Assembly: GCF_010672525.1 (NCBI RefSeq)
Contig: NZ_JAAHGH010000015.1
Location: forward strand, 1-53,996
DNA length: 53,996 nt
Direction: 5' to 3'
DNA from: Okeania sp. SIO2B3
GTDB lineage: Bacteria; Cyanobacteriota; Cyanobacteriia; Cyanobacteriales; Microcoleaceae
Under the pieces are notes generated by a model. It worked only from the letters and a program-made list of their open reading frames with translations. It was not told where the DNA came from and searched no databases. Shown one piece after another: positions 40,429 to 49,140 of the stretch. The translations under genes and the position numbers were made by a program. The stretch's first letter is position 1. Every line of letters starts with the position of its first letter.

Positions 40429-40725
40429 TTAATCCTTCTTGACTCCATGAGTTGGACATGGGGGAGCTGAAATAGATCGATCTAACCAGCTAATAGCTTG
40501 TTTGAGACGTTCGATCGCTTCAGTGGGTTGCGCCTTAATCAGAAAAACTAGGGCAGCTACAGTTAGCTCTAATGCACGGGCTTGGCGATTAGACTTAAGT
40601 CGATGCCAGTCTCTTTCTGAGATAGCAAGTCTTTGGGCTAAAGCTTGAGCTAGTTCTAATGTACTATACTCCTGTAAATCTCTTCTGTTAGTTGCAGTAG
40701 TAAAAGTTGAGTTAGAGTTAAGCAT
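40429..40725 (-). CDS. Conserved cyanobacterial protein, 98 aa
   Basis: This helical protein reads STLELAQALAQRLAISERDWHRLKSNRQARALELTVAALVFLIKAQPTEAIERLKQAISWLDRSI, ending in CPTHGVKKD. It appears to be a cyanobacterium-specific family (DUF6439-like, from memory). The function is unknown. It converges with the ATPase gene, 24 bases apart. An aggaaaat stretch lies right before the ATG. Confidence 0.72.
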   Translation of the reverse strand: MLNSNSTFTTATNRRDLQEYSTLELAQALAQRLAISERDWHRLKSNRQARALELTVAALVFLIKAQPTEAIERLKQAISWLDRSISAPPCPTHGVKKD

Positions 40726-41200
40726 ATTTTCCTAGATTAATGTTTTCAGGTAGAACTTACTATAGTTCATAAAAATATAGTCACATAAGACATATCCTTA
40801 TTTCGTAGGTGTTACTCTGACTGGATGAACTACAACACCACGCCAGTTGCTTCAAGTCGGGGGACCCGCCCAACGCACTGGCTTCTCTATCCCATAGTCA
40901 AAGACATTTGGGACTGCTTTTTCTTTTCCTCTTTTTTGATGATCTCCCTGATTCAATTTCTGCTTAGTCATAATACAGAGGCTTGGACGTAGGTTCTTAT
41001 GTGTCTAGAGGTAGCGTGTCAGTCCAGGAATTTCACCCTATTGAACTCAGATCGCTGACTCTTGAGGATATTTAATTTTCTATTATCGCACAAAGTTAAA
41101 TAATCTCAATATTTGCCCAAATTTATGGAGACAAAAGACTATATTTGAGTACATAAGACTAAATATATGTACAACGTTTATTATACTTAAGTATGCCAGC
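40726..41200. other. Gap with a candidate structured RNA
   Basis: No protein gene is visible. About 40806-40885 contains a strong stem described separately. The rest (40885-41090) is of higher complexity than the usual repeats but has no open frame. Confidence 0.45.
40830..40890. ncRNA. Candidate IS605-type right-end hairpin
   Basis: gccagt at 40842-40847 pairs with actggc at 40877-40882, enclosing ttcaagtcgggggacccgcc, whose ggg and ccc can pair. Hairpins of this wording occur at the right ends of cyanobacterial IS200/IS605 elements, where TnpB guide RNAs end, as I recall them. No tnpB is next to it, so it would be an orphan end. Confidence 0.35.
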
Positions 41201-41614
41201 ATGAATCCTCCTCCAGAACATTCTGAGACAAAAATAAATGATGGGTATTTAAACTCTGCACCAACTGGTGGGGAGTCAGAAGTTTCAGAGACTGACTTTG
41301 CACAAGCACTAGCAGAGGTAGAGCGTTCCTTTGCTGCTCTGAAAGAACGTTATTCTCAAGTTCAGTATTATCAGAGGCGAAAAGCAGAATTAAAGCATCG
41401 CTTAGAAGAGGTGCGACCGGAAGTACGTCGCCAAAAAACTAATAAGTTACGAGAAGAGTTACAACAGATACAGACAGAATTAGAAACTATAGAATTAAAC
41501 CTAGAGAGTAGTTTATTTGGTTGGAATAGCATAAAAGAACCATTTTGGCAAGCTGTGAGATTTGGCGGCTTAGGAATTGCGATCGGTTGGCTATTAAAAT
41601 CTTGTGCTGGATGA
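41201..41614 (+). CDS. Coiled-coil, tail-anchored protein, 137 aa
   Basis: An acidic, disordered start (about residues 1-30) leads into a long coiled coil (FAQALAEVERSFAALKERYSQVQYYQRRKAELKHRLEEVRPEVRRQKTNKLREELQQIQTELETIELNLES). It ends in a single hydrophobic segment (FWQAVRFGGLGIAIGWLLKSCAG). It looks like a conserved cyanobacterial hypothetical, probably anchored in a membrane by its C-terminus; I do not know a function. It is a single gene. Confidence 0.72.
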   Translation: MNPPPEHSETKINDGYLNSAPTGGESEVSETDFAQALAEVERSFAALKERYSQVQYYQRRKAELKHRLEEVRPEVRRQKTNKLREELQQIQTELETIELNLESSLFGWNSIKEPFWQAVRFGGLGIAIGWLLKSCAG

Positions 41615-42025
41615 TGTCATATCATGTCCGGTTGAGTAATTAGATTTTGGTGGCATGAAGGCAGCAGCCAGAGGCCATAAGGCAAAATTTTTTTTTTCTA
41701 CCATTTTATCACGCTCCGATGCTACCGTAGATGATATCAATCAACTTTATTTGGTTAGGACTTACGCAAAACCACTACATATAGTAGGGGTTAACGGTCG
41801 TTAAACCTTACAATTGGTGTATGATTTCACTTTTTTTATAATAGCTGATAATATTATATCCGTATAATCAGTGATCAAAAAACTTTCTCCCTTTTACCTT
41901 TCCTTTCCTTCTGCCTTCTGCCTTACTTCCTCCACAGTGTAAGTATTTAACCAGACATGGTATAATAGCAAAAATCAATCAAAATAGCAAGTCCGATCGA
42001 CAGAATTAAAGGCGGAATTAAATCA
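41615..42025. repeat. Gap with MITE halves and a full family C element
   Basis: There is a left half of family C at 41619 (atatcatgtccggttgag), a left half of the 89-bp MITE at 41757 (aggacttacgca) and a complete reverse-oriented family C element at 41851-41964. The last ~60 bases belong to asnS, with aaggcgga before its ATG. Confidence 0.65.
41851..41964. mobile_element. MITE family C, reverse copy
   Basis: The left end is atattatatccgtataatcagtgatc and the right end aagtatttaaccagacatggtata. The interior is pyrimidine-rich (ttccttctgccttctgcc). It is the uninterrupted counterpart of 12773-13186. Confidence 0.7.
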
Positions 42026-43417
42026 ATGACAAAGCAACGAATTGCTGAAATATTAAGAAGCGGTAAACCTGATGAAAAAGTGACAATTCAAGGGTGGGTA
42101 CGCACTAAGCGAGAGTTGAAAGAATTTGCTTTTGTAGAGGTTAATGACGGTTCATGTTTAGCTAACCTACAGGTAGTATTAAATCCCGATCTACCAAATT
42201 ATCAAGAAGGTTTGCAGCAAATGAATACTGGTGCATCGGTGGAAGTAACGGGTATTTTGGTAGAGTCACCAGCAAAGGGACAAAGAATTGAACTTAAGGC
42301 AGAAAGTGCGATCGCTTATGGTGATGCTGACCCTCAAACTTATCCTTTGCAGAAAAAACGTCATTCTTTTGAGTTTCTCCGCACTATTGCACATTTGCGA
42401 GGACGAACTAATACTTATGGATCGGTTTTTCGAGTGAGAAATGCTTGTGCTAATGCTGTACATCAATTTTTTCAAGAACGAGGTTTTTTGTGGGTTCATA
42501 CTCCTATTATTACTGCTAGTGACTGTGAGGGTGCGGGGGAAATGTTTACTGTTACTAATTTGGATTTAAAGAAAGTTCCTTTAACTGAAAAACAAGATAT
42601 TGATTTTAGTCAAGACTTTTTTGGAAAGCCTGCTTTTCTAACAGTAAGTGGGCAGTTAGAAGCAGAAATTATGGCAACTGCTTTTAGTAATGTTTATACG
42701 TTTGGTCCGACTTTTAGAGCGGAAAATTCTAATACTTCTCGACATTTAGCTGAGTTTTGGATGATTGAACCAGAGATGGCTTTTTGTGATTTGGTAGGGA
42801 ATATGGATTTGGCTGAGGAATTTTTGAAACATATTTTTAAGTCTGTTTTGGAAAGTTGTCCGGAGGATATGGAATTTTTCAATAAACGGATTGATAAAAC
42901 AGTTTTTGAAACGGCGGATACGATTATTAATAATAGTTTTGAAAGGATTACTTATACTGAGGCTGTTTCTTTGTTGGAAAAGACAGATAAAAAGTTTGAA
43001 TATCCGGTAGAGTGGGGTTTAGATTTACAGTCGGAACATGAGCGTTATTTGTGTGAGGAGTTGTTTGAAAAACCTGTAATTGTGACTGATTATCCAGCAA
43101 AAATTAAGGCTTTTTATATGCGTTTAAGTGATGATGGTAAGACGGTTAGGGCAATGGATGTTTTGGTGCCGAAAGTAGGAGAAATTATTGGGGGTTCTCA
43201 GAGGGAAGAACGTTTGGATATTTTGGAAAAAAGGATAGATGAACAGGAGATGAATAAGGAGGAATTATGGTGGTATTTGGATTTGCGTAGGTATGGTACT
43301 GTGCCTCATGCGGGGTTTGGTTTGGGATTTGAAAGAGTGGTGCAGTTTATGACAGGAATGGGGAATATTCGAGATGTGATTCCTTTTCCGAGAGCGCCTT
43401 TAACTGTGGATTTTTAA
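42026..43417 (+). CDS. asnS: Asparaginyl-tRNA synthetase, 463 aa
   Basis: This class IIb synthetase charges tRNA-Asn. The N-terminal OB-fold anticodon domain ([33 protein letters not shown]) covers about residues 15-110. The catalytic part shows [24 protein letters not shown], motif 2 [26 protein letters not shown] and motif 3 [27 protein letters not shown]. AsnS rather than AspS is indicated by GAGEMF and the end [11 protein letters not shown]. Complete and of typical length. Confidence 0.97.
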   Translation: MTKQRIAEILRSGKPDEKVTIQGWVRTKRELKEFAFVEVNDGSCLANLQVVLNPDLPNYQEGLQQMNTGASVEVTGILVESPAKGQRIELKAESAIAYGDADPQTYPLQKKRHSFEFLRTIAHLRGRTNTYGSVFRVRNACANAVHQFFQERGFLWVHTPIITASDCEGAGEMFTVTNLDLKKVPLTEKQDIDFSQDFFGKPAFLTVSGQLEAEIMATAFSNVYTFGPTFRAENSNTSRHLAEFWMIEPEMAFCDLVGNMDLAEEFLKHIFKSVLESCPEDMEFFNKRIDKTVFETADTIINNSFERITYTEAVSLLEKTDKKFEYPVEWGLDLQSEHERYLCEELFEKPVIVTDYPAKIKAFYMRLSDDGKTVRAMDVLVPKVGEIIGGSQREERLDILEKRIDEQEMNKEELWWYLDLRRYGTVPHAGFGLGFERVVQFMTGMGNIRDVIPFPRAPLTVDF

Positions 43418-43983
43418 AGTTAAGAATAGTTGGAAAAATGGGGGCGGTTGCTGGGAGATAATTATCATAATTTTTGGCGGTGAAATTGTGTTGATGATTA
43501 TGGATAATTTTGGCGATCGCTTCTCTTTATGTATAATTAAAAATCGAGCATAGAGCAAAACTACTTTCTTTTACTAGAGCAATTTTCTTGGGAAGTGCCA
43601 AGGATTTTGAGCAAATTTTTATAACTAAAAATAAGCAATTTTTTTAATAAGTCAGGACTTACGCAAATTGACTTTTAAAGCATCATTTGTAGGGGCGAAT
43701 GGTATTCGCCCTCCCTATATGTAGAGTCTGTGCGTAAGTCCTGTAAGTAATACATATAATTTCCCGATGATGGATATTATTTTTTTGACCAGATAAATTA
43801 TCTATATTTATTTTGTTATGTATACAAATTTTTGATTTTAGGCAATAGGCAAGAGCGAATAGAGAATATAGTTTTTTTCGGTGAAATTATGTTGATGATT
43901 ATAGATTATTTGGGCGATCGCTCCTTTATTTCAAATGTTTAATTAGTAATGATAATTTATCGCCCAATCAAATATAAATTATA
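43418..43983. repeat. Repeats downstream of asnS
   Basis: Two copies of a phrase ggtgaaattgtgttgatgat followed by ggcgatcgct (43461-43522 and 43871-43980) flank an 89-bp MITE (43654-43742). No gene is present. Confidence 0.65.
43654..43742. mobile_element. 89-bp MITE, core type 2 (copy 2)
   Basis: It has perfect ends AGGACTTACGCA and TGCGTAAGTCCT and the core taggggcgaatggtattcgccct. It is identical in length to the other three complete copies at 5895, 25774 and 28499. Confidence 0.87.
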
Positions 43984-45369
43984 TTAGAGATATGGAGAGA
44001 TTATAGTTATATTTCTCTGTCTATTTTTTAATTCTTTGCTCACTTCATCAGCTTTAATGTCATAGCCTTGATTGGGGTTTTGTTCGTGCAGTTTAATTAA
44101 TAAATCTATGTAAAATTGATAGTAATTTTTAACTGTCGCGAAATAGGATTTAGAGAGGTTCGTAGTAATAATTTGTGTCTCAAGTTCTTCAATAATTTTG
44201 ATAGCTGATTCGATTTTTGTTAATGCTTCATTTAAGTTACCTTGCTTGTATTTTAGAACTGCTAAATTATAGAGAGTATTGGCAATACTCTCTCGATCTT
44301 GGATTTTTTTCGATAAGTCTAAGGATTGGTTGAAGTAATCTAGTGCAGTTTGTTTTTTTCCTAAAGCATCGTAGACAAGACCAATATTATTCAGAGTCAT
44401 AGCTTCTCCTAAAACACTTTTCATTTTTTTGAACAAGTTTAGGCATTGGTTGAAGTAATCTAGTGCAGTTTGTTTTTCTTCTAGAGCATTGTAGACAACA
44501 CCAATATTATTAATAGTTATCGCTGCCCATATTTGGTAGTTTGTTTTTTGATAAAGTAGTAGTGCTTGCTCAAAAATGCTGATTGTTTGTATTTTCGATG
44601 TCACTGTTTCTTGTTTGAATAGTTCGTTCCCTTGTCGATATAATTTATTTGCTTTAAAGCTGAGTTTGATCTCTATAAAAATTATGATTCCACTCACAAT
44701 TACAGAGAATGCTAATAGATAAAGAATGATATTAGCTGCCGTCAGATTATTCCTATCATGCAAAATAACTGATAAGATGAATAAGACAAATAAAGAAGCA
44801 ATAACATTAACAAGTGTAGAAGCATTAATAAGTAAGACAAACAAATAACGAACTGGAAAATGTTTTGCTCCTAAAATGGAATTAATGAACGACATAATTT
44901 TTGGTATTTTCCTAACCGCAAATCTTGATAAATAATTAACTAAGCGGAATAATCTTGAATCTTGATCATTAATTGTAATAATAGCTATATTGATTAGAGT
45001 TATTATTATTAGCATGATTGAAAAATAAAGAATCGACCATCTTGTATAATTATCAACAAAGACAAACAAACCAATTATTAATGACAAAGGAAAAACTACA
45101 GGAAATAGCATCAGACTTATAACCAGGAAAATAAATCCTATTCTGGTTATAAAATTATTTGATTCAAAAATAGAATATTTCTGTGAAATTACTTTTGTTT
45201 GATATACAATAAGCTGTAACCAGTGTAGGCAAGCAACGAACAAGAAGAGTCTTTGAACCTCAACAATCATATTAAAAAAGTACAATATAAATAGACAAAT
45301 AAACATATTAATAATTATATGAATGTCTAAACTGGAAAAAGATAACCGTCGAGTCTGATGAATAGTCAT
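43984..45369 (-). CDS. Membrane-TPR protein with CHAT-type linker, copy B, 461 aa
   Basis: Residues about 20-255 hold roughly six to seven membrane segments (for example IIINMFICLFILYFFNMIV, FIFLVISLMLFPVVFPLSLIIGLFVFV, NIILYLLAFSVIVSGIIIFIEI). Two or more TPR units of the tetratricopeptide_12 kind follow (IWAAITINNIGVVYNALEEKQTALDYFNQCLNLF; EAMTLNNIGLVYDALGKKQTALDYF; ANTLYNLAVLKYKQGNLNEALTKIESAIKII). The end, SYFATVKNYYQFYIDLLIKLHEQNPNQGYDIKADEVSKELKNRQ, resembles the linker that joins TPRs to the caspase-like CHAT domain in cyanobacteria, but the protein stops there. Paralogous to 45746-47125. An aaggtg site precedes the ATG. The function is unknown; a sensor or adaptor role is inferred. 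Confidence 0.78.
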   Translation of the reverse strand: MTIHQTRRLSFSSLDIHIIINMFICLFILYFFNMIVEVQRLFLFVACLHWLQLIVYQTKVISQKYSIFESNNFITRIGFIFLVISLMLFPVVFPLSLIIGLFVFVDNYTRWSILYFSIMLIIITLINIAIITINDQDSRLFRLVNYLSRFAVRKIPKIMSFINSILGAKHFPVRYLFVLLINASTLVNVIASLFVLFILSVILHDRNNLTAANIILYLLAFSVIVSGIIIFIEIKLSFKANKLYRQGNELFKQETVTSKIQTISIFEQALLLYQKTNYQIWAAITINNIGVVYNALEEKQTALDYFNQCLNLFKKMKSVLGEAMTLNNIGLVYDALGKKQTALDYFNQSLDLSKKIQDRESIANTLYNLAVLKYKQGNLNEALTKIESAIKIIEELETQIITTNLSKSYFATVKNYYQFYIDLLIKLHEQNPNQGYDIKADEVSKELKNRQRNITIISPYL

Positions 45370-45745
45370 AGATTTACACCTTTTTTGATAACTAAAATTT
45401 TGAGGAAATTATATTTCTAGTTTCTAGAACATATATGGAATTTTGAGCAAATATAAAAATGCTAAAGCTTTTATATATCAATGGTTTTAAATTTAATCAT
45501 CAAGCTCTAAATTATCATAATTTTTTTTTCGGTGAAATTGTGCTGATGATTATAGATAATTATGGCGATCGCTCCTGTATTTCCAATTTTTAATCAGCAA
45601 TGATAATTTATCGCTAAATCAGAAACAAATTATAGCAATTCCCAAAAAGCGTGAGGTACATAATTTTAGGTTTTAGGCAAAACTTCACTGGGAAAAGAAA
45701 AGAAGAAAAACAACTGTACCTCATAACTTTGGTAATTGCTATGGT
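45370..45745. repeat. Gap between the paralogues
   Basis: A family B end fragment lies at about 45450-45515 (ttttaaatttaatcatcaagctctaaatta). The third copy of the ggtgaaattgtg ... ggcgatcgct phrase lies at 45511-45620. There is no gene. Confidence 0.6.
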
Positions 45746-47125
45746 TTAGGGATCTCCAGATATTATAGTTAGATTTCTCTCTAGATTTTTTAGCTTTTCG
45801 ATTACTTCACTAGCTTTAATATCATAACCTTGATTTGGGTTTTGTTGGTGAAGTGTAACTAATAAGTCTATGTAAAATTGATAGTAATTTTTAACTGTCG
45901 CGAAATAGGATTTAGAGAGGTTAGTAATAATAATTGCTGTATCAAATTCTTCGATAATGTTGATAGCTGATTCGATTTTTGTTAATGCTTCGTTTAAGTT
46001 ACCTTGGTTGTATTTTAGAACTGCTAAATTATAGAAAGTCTTGGCAATAGTCTCTCGGTCTTGAATTGTTCGCGATAAGTCTAAAGATTGATTGAAGTAA
46101 TCTAATGCGATTCGTTTTTCTTCTAAAGCATCGTAGACAAGACCAATATTATTAAGACTCATAGCTTCCCCTAAAAAATTTTTCATTTCTTGGAACAAGT
46201 TTAGGGATTTGTTGAAGTAATCTAGTGCAGTTTGTTTTTCTTCTAGAGCATTGTAGACAAGACCAATATTATTCAGAGTTATGGCTGCCCATATTTGGTA
46301 GTTTGTTTTTTGATAAAGTAGTAGTGCTTGCTCAAAAATGCTGATTGTTTGTATTTTCGATGTCACTGTTTCTTGTTTGAATAGTTCATTCCCTTGTCGA
46401 TATAATTTATTTGCTTTGAGGCTGAGTTTTGTCTCTATAAAAATTCTTATTACACTTACAATTACAGAGAATAGTAATATATAAAGCATAATATTACCTA
46501 ACGTCAGATTATTCGGATCATGCCAAATAACTGATAATATTAGTAAGACAAATAAAGAAGCAATAACATTAACAAGCATAGAAGTGTGAATAAGTAATAC
46601 AAACAAAGAACGAACTGGAAAATATTTTGCTCCTAAAATGGAATTAATGAATGACACAATTTTTGGTATTTTCCTAACCGCAAATCTTGATAAGTAATTA
46701 ACTAATTGAAATAACTTTAAATCCTTATTAATAAATATACTGATTTGGCATATTACTACTAGGATTATAGAATAAATAATCGGCAATATTATATAGTCAC
46801 CAACAAAAACAAATAAGCCAATTATTAATAACCAAGGAAAAATAACACCAAACACCATCAGAGTTATCACCAGGCAAATAAATACTATTCTGGTTATAAA
46901 ATTATTTGATTCAAAAATTGGATATTTCTGTAAAATTATTTTTATTGTATATACAATAAGCTGTAATAAGTGTAGATAATAAACGAACAAGTTTAGTCTT
47001 TGATCGTCCAAGTCAAAACCAAGATTAAAAAAGCTCGTTATCAACAAACAAAGAAGCAGATTAATAATTATATGAATGTCTACACTGGAAAGAGATAACC
47101 GTCGATTTGGAGTTGAAAAAGTCAT
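45746..47125 (-). CDS. Membrane-TPR protein with CHAT-type linker, copy A, 459 aa
   Basis: The layout matches its downstream paralogue: polytopic N-terminal half (residues about 20-255, IIINLLLCLLITSFFNLGF; CLVITLMVFGVIFPWLLIIGLFVFV), then TPRs (ANKLYRQGNELFKQE; WAAITLNNIGLVYNALEEKQTALDYFNKSLNLF; ETIAKTFYNLAVLKYNQGNLNEALTKIESAINII). The same terminal linker SYFATVKNYYQFYIDLLVTLHQQNPNQGYDIKASEV ends just short of a CHAT domain. The middle (about residues 145-300) is almost identical between the two copies, while the first 140 residues and the termini differ. This suggests duplication followed by uneven divergence or conversion. Both share the upstream aaaaaaggtgtaaatct ribosome-site context. 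Confidence 0.78.
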   Translation of the reverse strand: MTFSTPNRRLSLSSVDIHIIINLLLCLLITSFFNLGFDLDDQRLNLFVYYLHLLQLIVYTIKIILQKYPIFESNNFITRIVFICLVITLMVFGVIFPWLLIIGLFVFVGDYIILPIIYSIILVVICQISIFINKDLKLFQLVNYLSRFAVRKIPKIVSFINSILGAKYFPVRSLFVLLIHTSMLVNVIASLFVLLILSVIWHDPNNLTLGNIMLYILLFSVIVSVIRIFIETKLSLKANKLYRQGNELFKQETVTSKIQTISIFEQALLLYQKTNYQIWAAITLNNIGLVYNALEEKQTALDYFNKSLNLFQEMKNFLGEAMSLNNIGLVYDALEEKRIALDYFNQSLDLSRTIQDRETIAKTFYNLAVLKYNQGNLNEALTKIESAINIIEEFDTAIIITNLSKSYFATVKNYYQFYIDLLVTLHQQNPNQGYDIKASEVIEKLKNLERNLTIISGDP

Positions 47126-47462
47126 AGATTTACACCTTTTTTAATCACTAAAATTTTGAGGAAATTATATTTCCAGTCTTTAGGAATATATGGAATTTTA
47201 GGTAAGCAGATTACTTGATGATTAAGTAGTCAGTAGTTACTAAGTAGGTAGGCACAAATAAACGTCACAATGTGACAAAATTTTTATGCAGTCGAAACTA
47301 TTGAGATTGCTTCCTTCCACGCAGTGACCGTCGTAATGACGTAGTTGTGAATTTTCCCTTCTACATACTTATTAAGAATCAGAAATTTATCATGGAAATT
47401 TTTACTGTTATTTCCTACAATATTTCAAAATTTTGGTAAATAATTGCTGAAGTGTTTATATG
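47126..47462. other. Gap upstream of paralogue A
   Basis: No gene is present. A phrase at about 47300-47345 (attgagattgcttcctt ... gtcgtaatgac) resembles one at 6568-6610 (attgagattgcttccttcaactcagttccagtcacgatgac), another dispersed repeat. Confidence 0.5.
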
Positions 47463-48776
47463 TTAAAGTCTACAAGCATCTACACGAAAAAATAACAACT
47501 TTACCCGTTCAAAAGGTGACGCCCACTCTCTTGCAGCCGCAATATCTCCCCACCCAGGTCCCTGCTCACCAGCGCCCACAACCGCTCCCCACGGTAAATG
47601 TCCTACATAAGGAGTATTCCGATTAACAGACTCCCAAACCCGTTTCCATTTACCTGCTTCGCGCCAACCCACTTTCTGTCCAAAGGCAGTTTCATATCTT
47701 TTGTAATATTCCTTTGTTGCGCCACCCAGTTGATAAGCTTTCCAAACGTACCAACCACCACTGACACTATCATAAATTTTCTCCTGAACAGAAAAACCAA
47801 ACTGACCATTACTATGTTTTAGCCAAAGTTGGTCTATTGTACTCAAATTCTTACAGGATAAATTACGCAAGTCTTCTCTCCTTAGCCATTTTTCCGACCC
47901 TCGACCTGCAACTTTTAGAATTAATTTGGCTGTCTCCTTATCTGCTTCTTCCCAGTTTCCTGCTGCTAACAAGTCACGCAGTTTTGTGTAATCAACTCCC
48001 ACTTCTGAAACTAGAGATACATAATGAGGAATTGCTTCACCCCGATACTCCTGAAACAAATTAATAGGTATACCCCAGTGAAAAGTATTAAGTTGATCAT
48101 ATGTTTCTATCCTTTCAACAATTTGCTGAAAAGTTGACTTTTGTGCGTCATACAAACTTGTTTTTTCTGATTTCAAACTTTGGATTATTTCTAGATCGCT
48201 CATCCCATGAACTGCTACAACCTCACCCCTAACATCTACAACTGGAGCGCCACTCATTCCATCTATATTCAAAACTTGATAATAAACTCCATAACCGTCT
48301 GCTAACTGAGCTAAACTCGAAACAGTACCAGAAACAAATTTAGGCACCAACTCCTCACTCTCCATTGGGAAACCAGAAATATAGATGGAACTACCTATTT
48401 TCAGATTTTCATAATTACCTATTTTCAAAGCTGGATAATTGCATTTTTTTCCCTCTGGTTGAAACGTGACTAAAGCTAAATCAATATTGCTAGGAAATAT
48501 TTTTACACTGGTAATATCCCAGACTTTTTCATCATTAGTTTCTAATATTGTCTCCCCCTCTTTTTTAAGAAAATGAGCTGTAGTTAGCACAGTACAAACA
48601 TCAGTTTCTCCAGATACAAAAAAACCCGTTATATGTTCAGATTGACTTCTAGAAGATATTTTGACAATACTCAGTTCTAGTCGAGAGGCAATTTTTTCTG
48701 ATGATAATTCTCCAGAACAATTTGTCAGAGTTAGTGCTAGGAATGTTAAACCAACGATTCTTGGTAAAAATTTCAT
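47463..48776 (-). CDS. Trypsin-like protease fused to a GUN4 domain, 437 aa
   Basis: A hydrophobic leader ending LTLTNCSG (C20) looks like a lipoprotein signal. The protease part shows a chymotrypsin-fold triad: H68 in VLTTAHFLK, D99 in SNIDLALV, S175 in IDGMSGAPVVD. A C-terminal GUN4 domain begins near residue 262 (YTKLRDLLAAGNWEEADKETAKLIL), includes LSTIDQLWLKHSNGQFGFSVQEKIY and WREAGKWKRVWES, and ends VKLLFFRVDACRL. GUN4 binds porphyrins and stimulates magnesium chelatase when stand-alone. In fusions it may sense a tetrapyrrole or simply mediate binding. The protein is probably periplasmic or membrane-attached. It lies upstream of, and co-oriented with, the membrane-TPR pair. Confidence 0.88.
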   Translation of the reverse strand: MKFLPRIVGLTFLALTLTNCSGELSSEKIASRLELSIVKISSRSQSEHITGFFVSGETDVCTVLTTAHFLKKEGETILETNDEKVWDITSVKIFPSNIDLALVTFQPEGKKCNYPALKIGNYENLKIGSSIYISGFPMESEELVPKFVSGTVSSLAQLADGYGVYYQVLNIDGMSGAPVVDVRGEVVAVHGMSDLEIIQSLKSEKTSLYDAQKSTFQQIVERIETYDQLNTFHWGIPINLFQEYRGEAIPHYVSLVSEVGVDYTKLRDLLAAGNWEEADKETAKLILKVAGRGSEKWLRREDLRNLSCKNLSTIDQLWLKHSNGQFGFSVQEKIYDSVSGGWYVWKAYQLGGATKEYYKRYETAFGQKVGWREAGKWKRVWESVNRNTPYVGHLPWGAVVGAGEQGPGWGDIAAAREWASPFERVKLLFFRVDACRL

Positions 48777-49140
48777 CTTTTTCAGCAGTTGAGAAATCTT
48801 ATTCTTACTATTATACTGACAACTAAAAAATAGGTGATTCCTTAATACGACCAGGACTTACGCAAAAAATGGAATTATACACCATCTGTAAGGGCGAATG
48901 CCATTCGCCCCTACTACATGCAGAAAAATCACTCTTACTATTCTTTAGGCCACTTACTCTGTAATATCATGTTCGGTTGAATACTTATAATATCTGTGGA
49001 CCGAAGGCAGCTATGTTGATGGCAGCTATGCTGAAGGGAAAGAGCAAGGTTAGAAGGCAGAAGGTTTTTTATAACTGATTATCCAAACATGATATTAAGT
49101 CCTGTATCATTTTAGGTGTACTATTGCCAAAGTTACATAC
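48777..49140. repeat. Gap with a MITE half and family C element
   Basis: The left half of an 89-bp MITE (48853, aggacttacgca) runs into gggcgaatgccattcgccc but lacks its right end. A full family C element lies at 48964-49095. The deiminase-like gene starts 45 bases later. Confidence 0.65.
48964..49095. mobile_element. MITE family C, best-preserved forward copy
   Basis: Ends atatcatgttcggttgaa and tgattatccaaacatgatat form imperfect inverted repeats. The interior has ggcagctatg and aaggcagaagg repeats. It lies directly upstream of the deiminase-like gene and probably contributes to its 5' region. Confidence 0.72.

Noticed and set aside
43984-45369. Reading the TPR paralogues as frameshifted full TPR-CHAT genes
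   Set aside because: Downstream DNA (43418-43983) in all frames is repeats and shows no caspase-like His or Cys motif.
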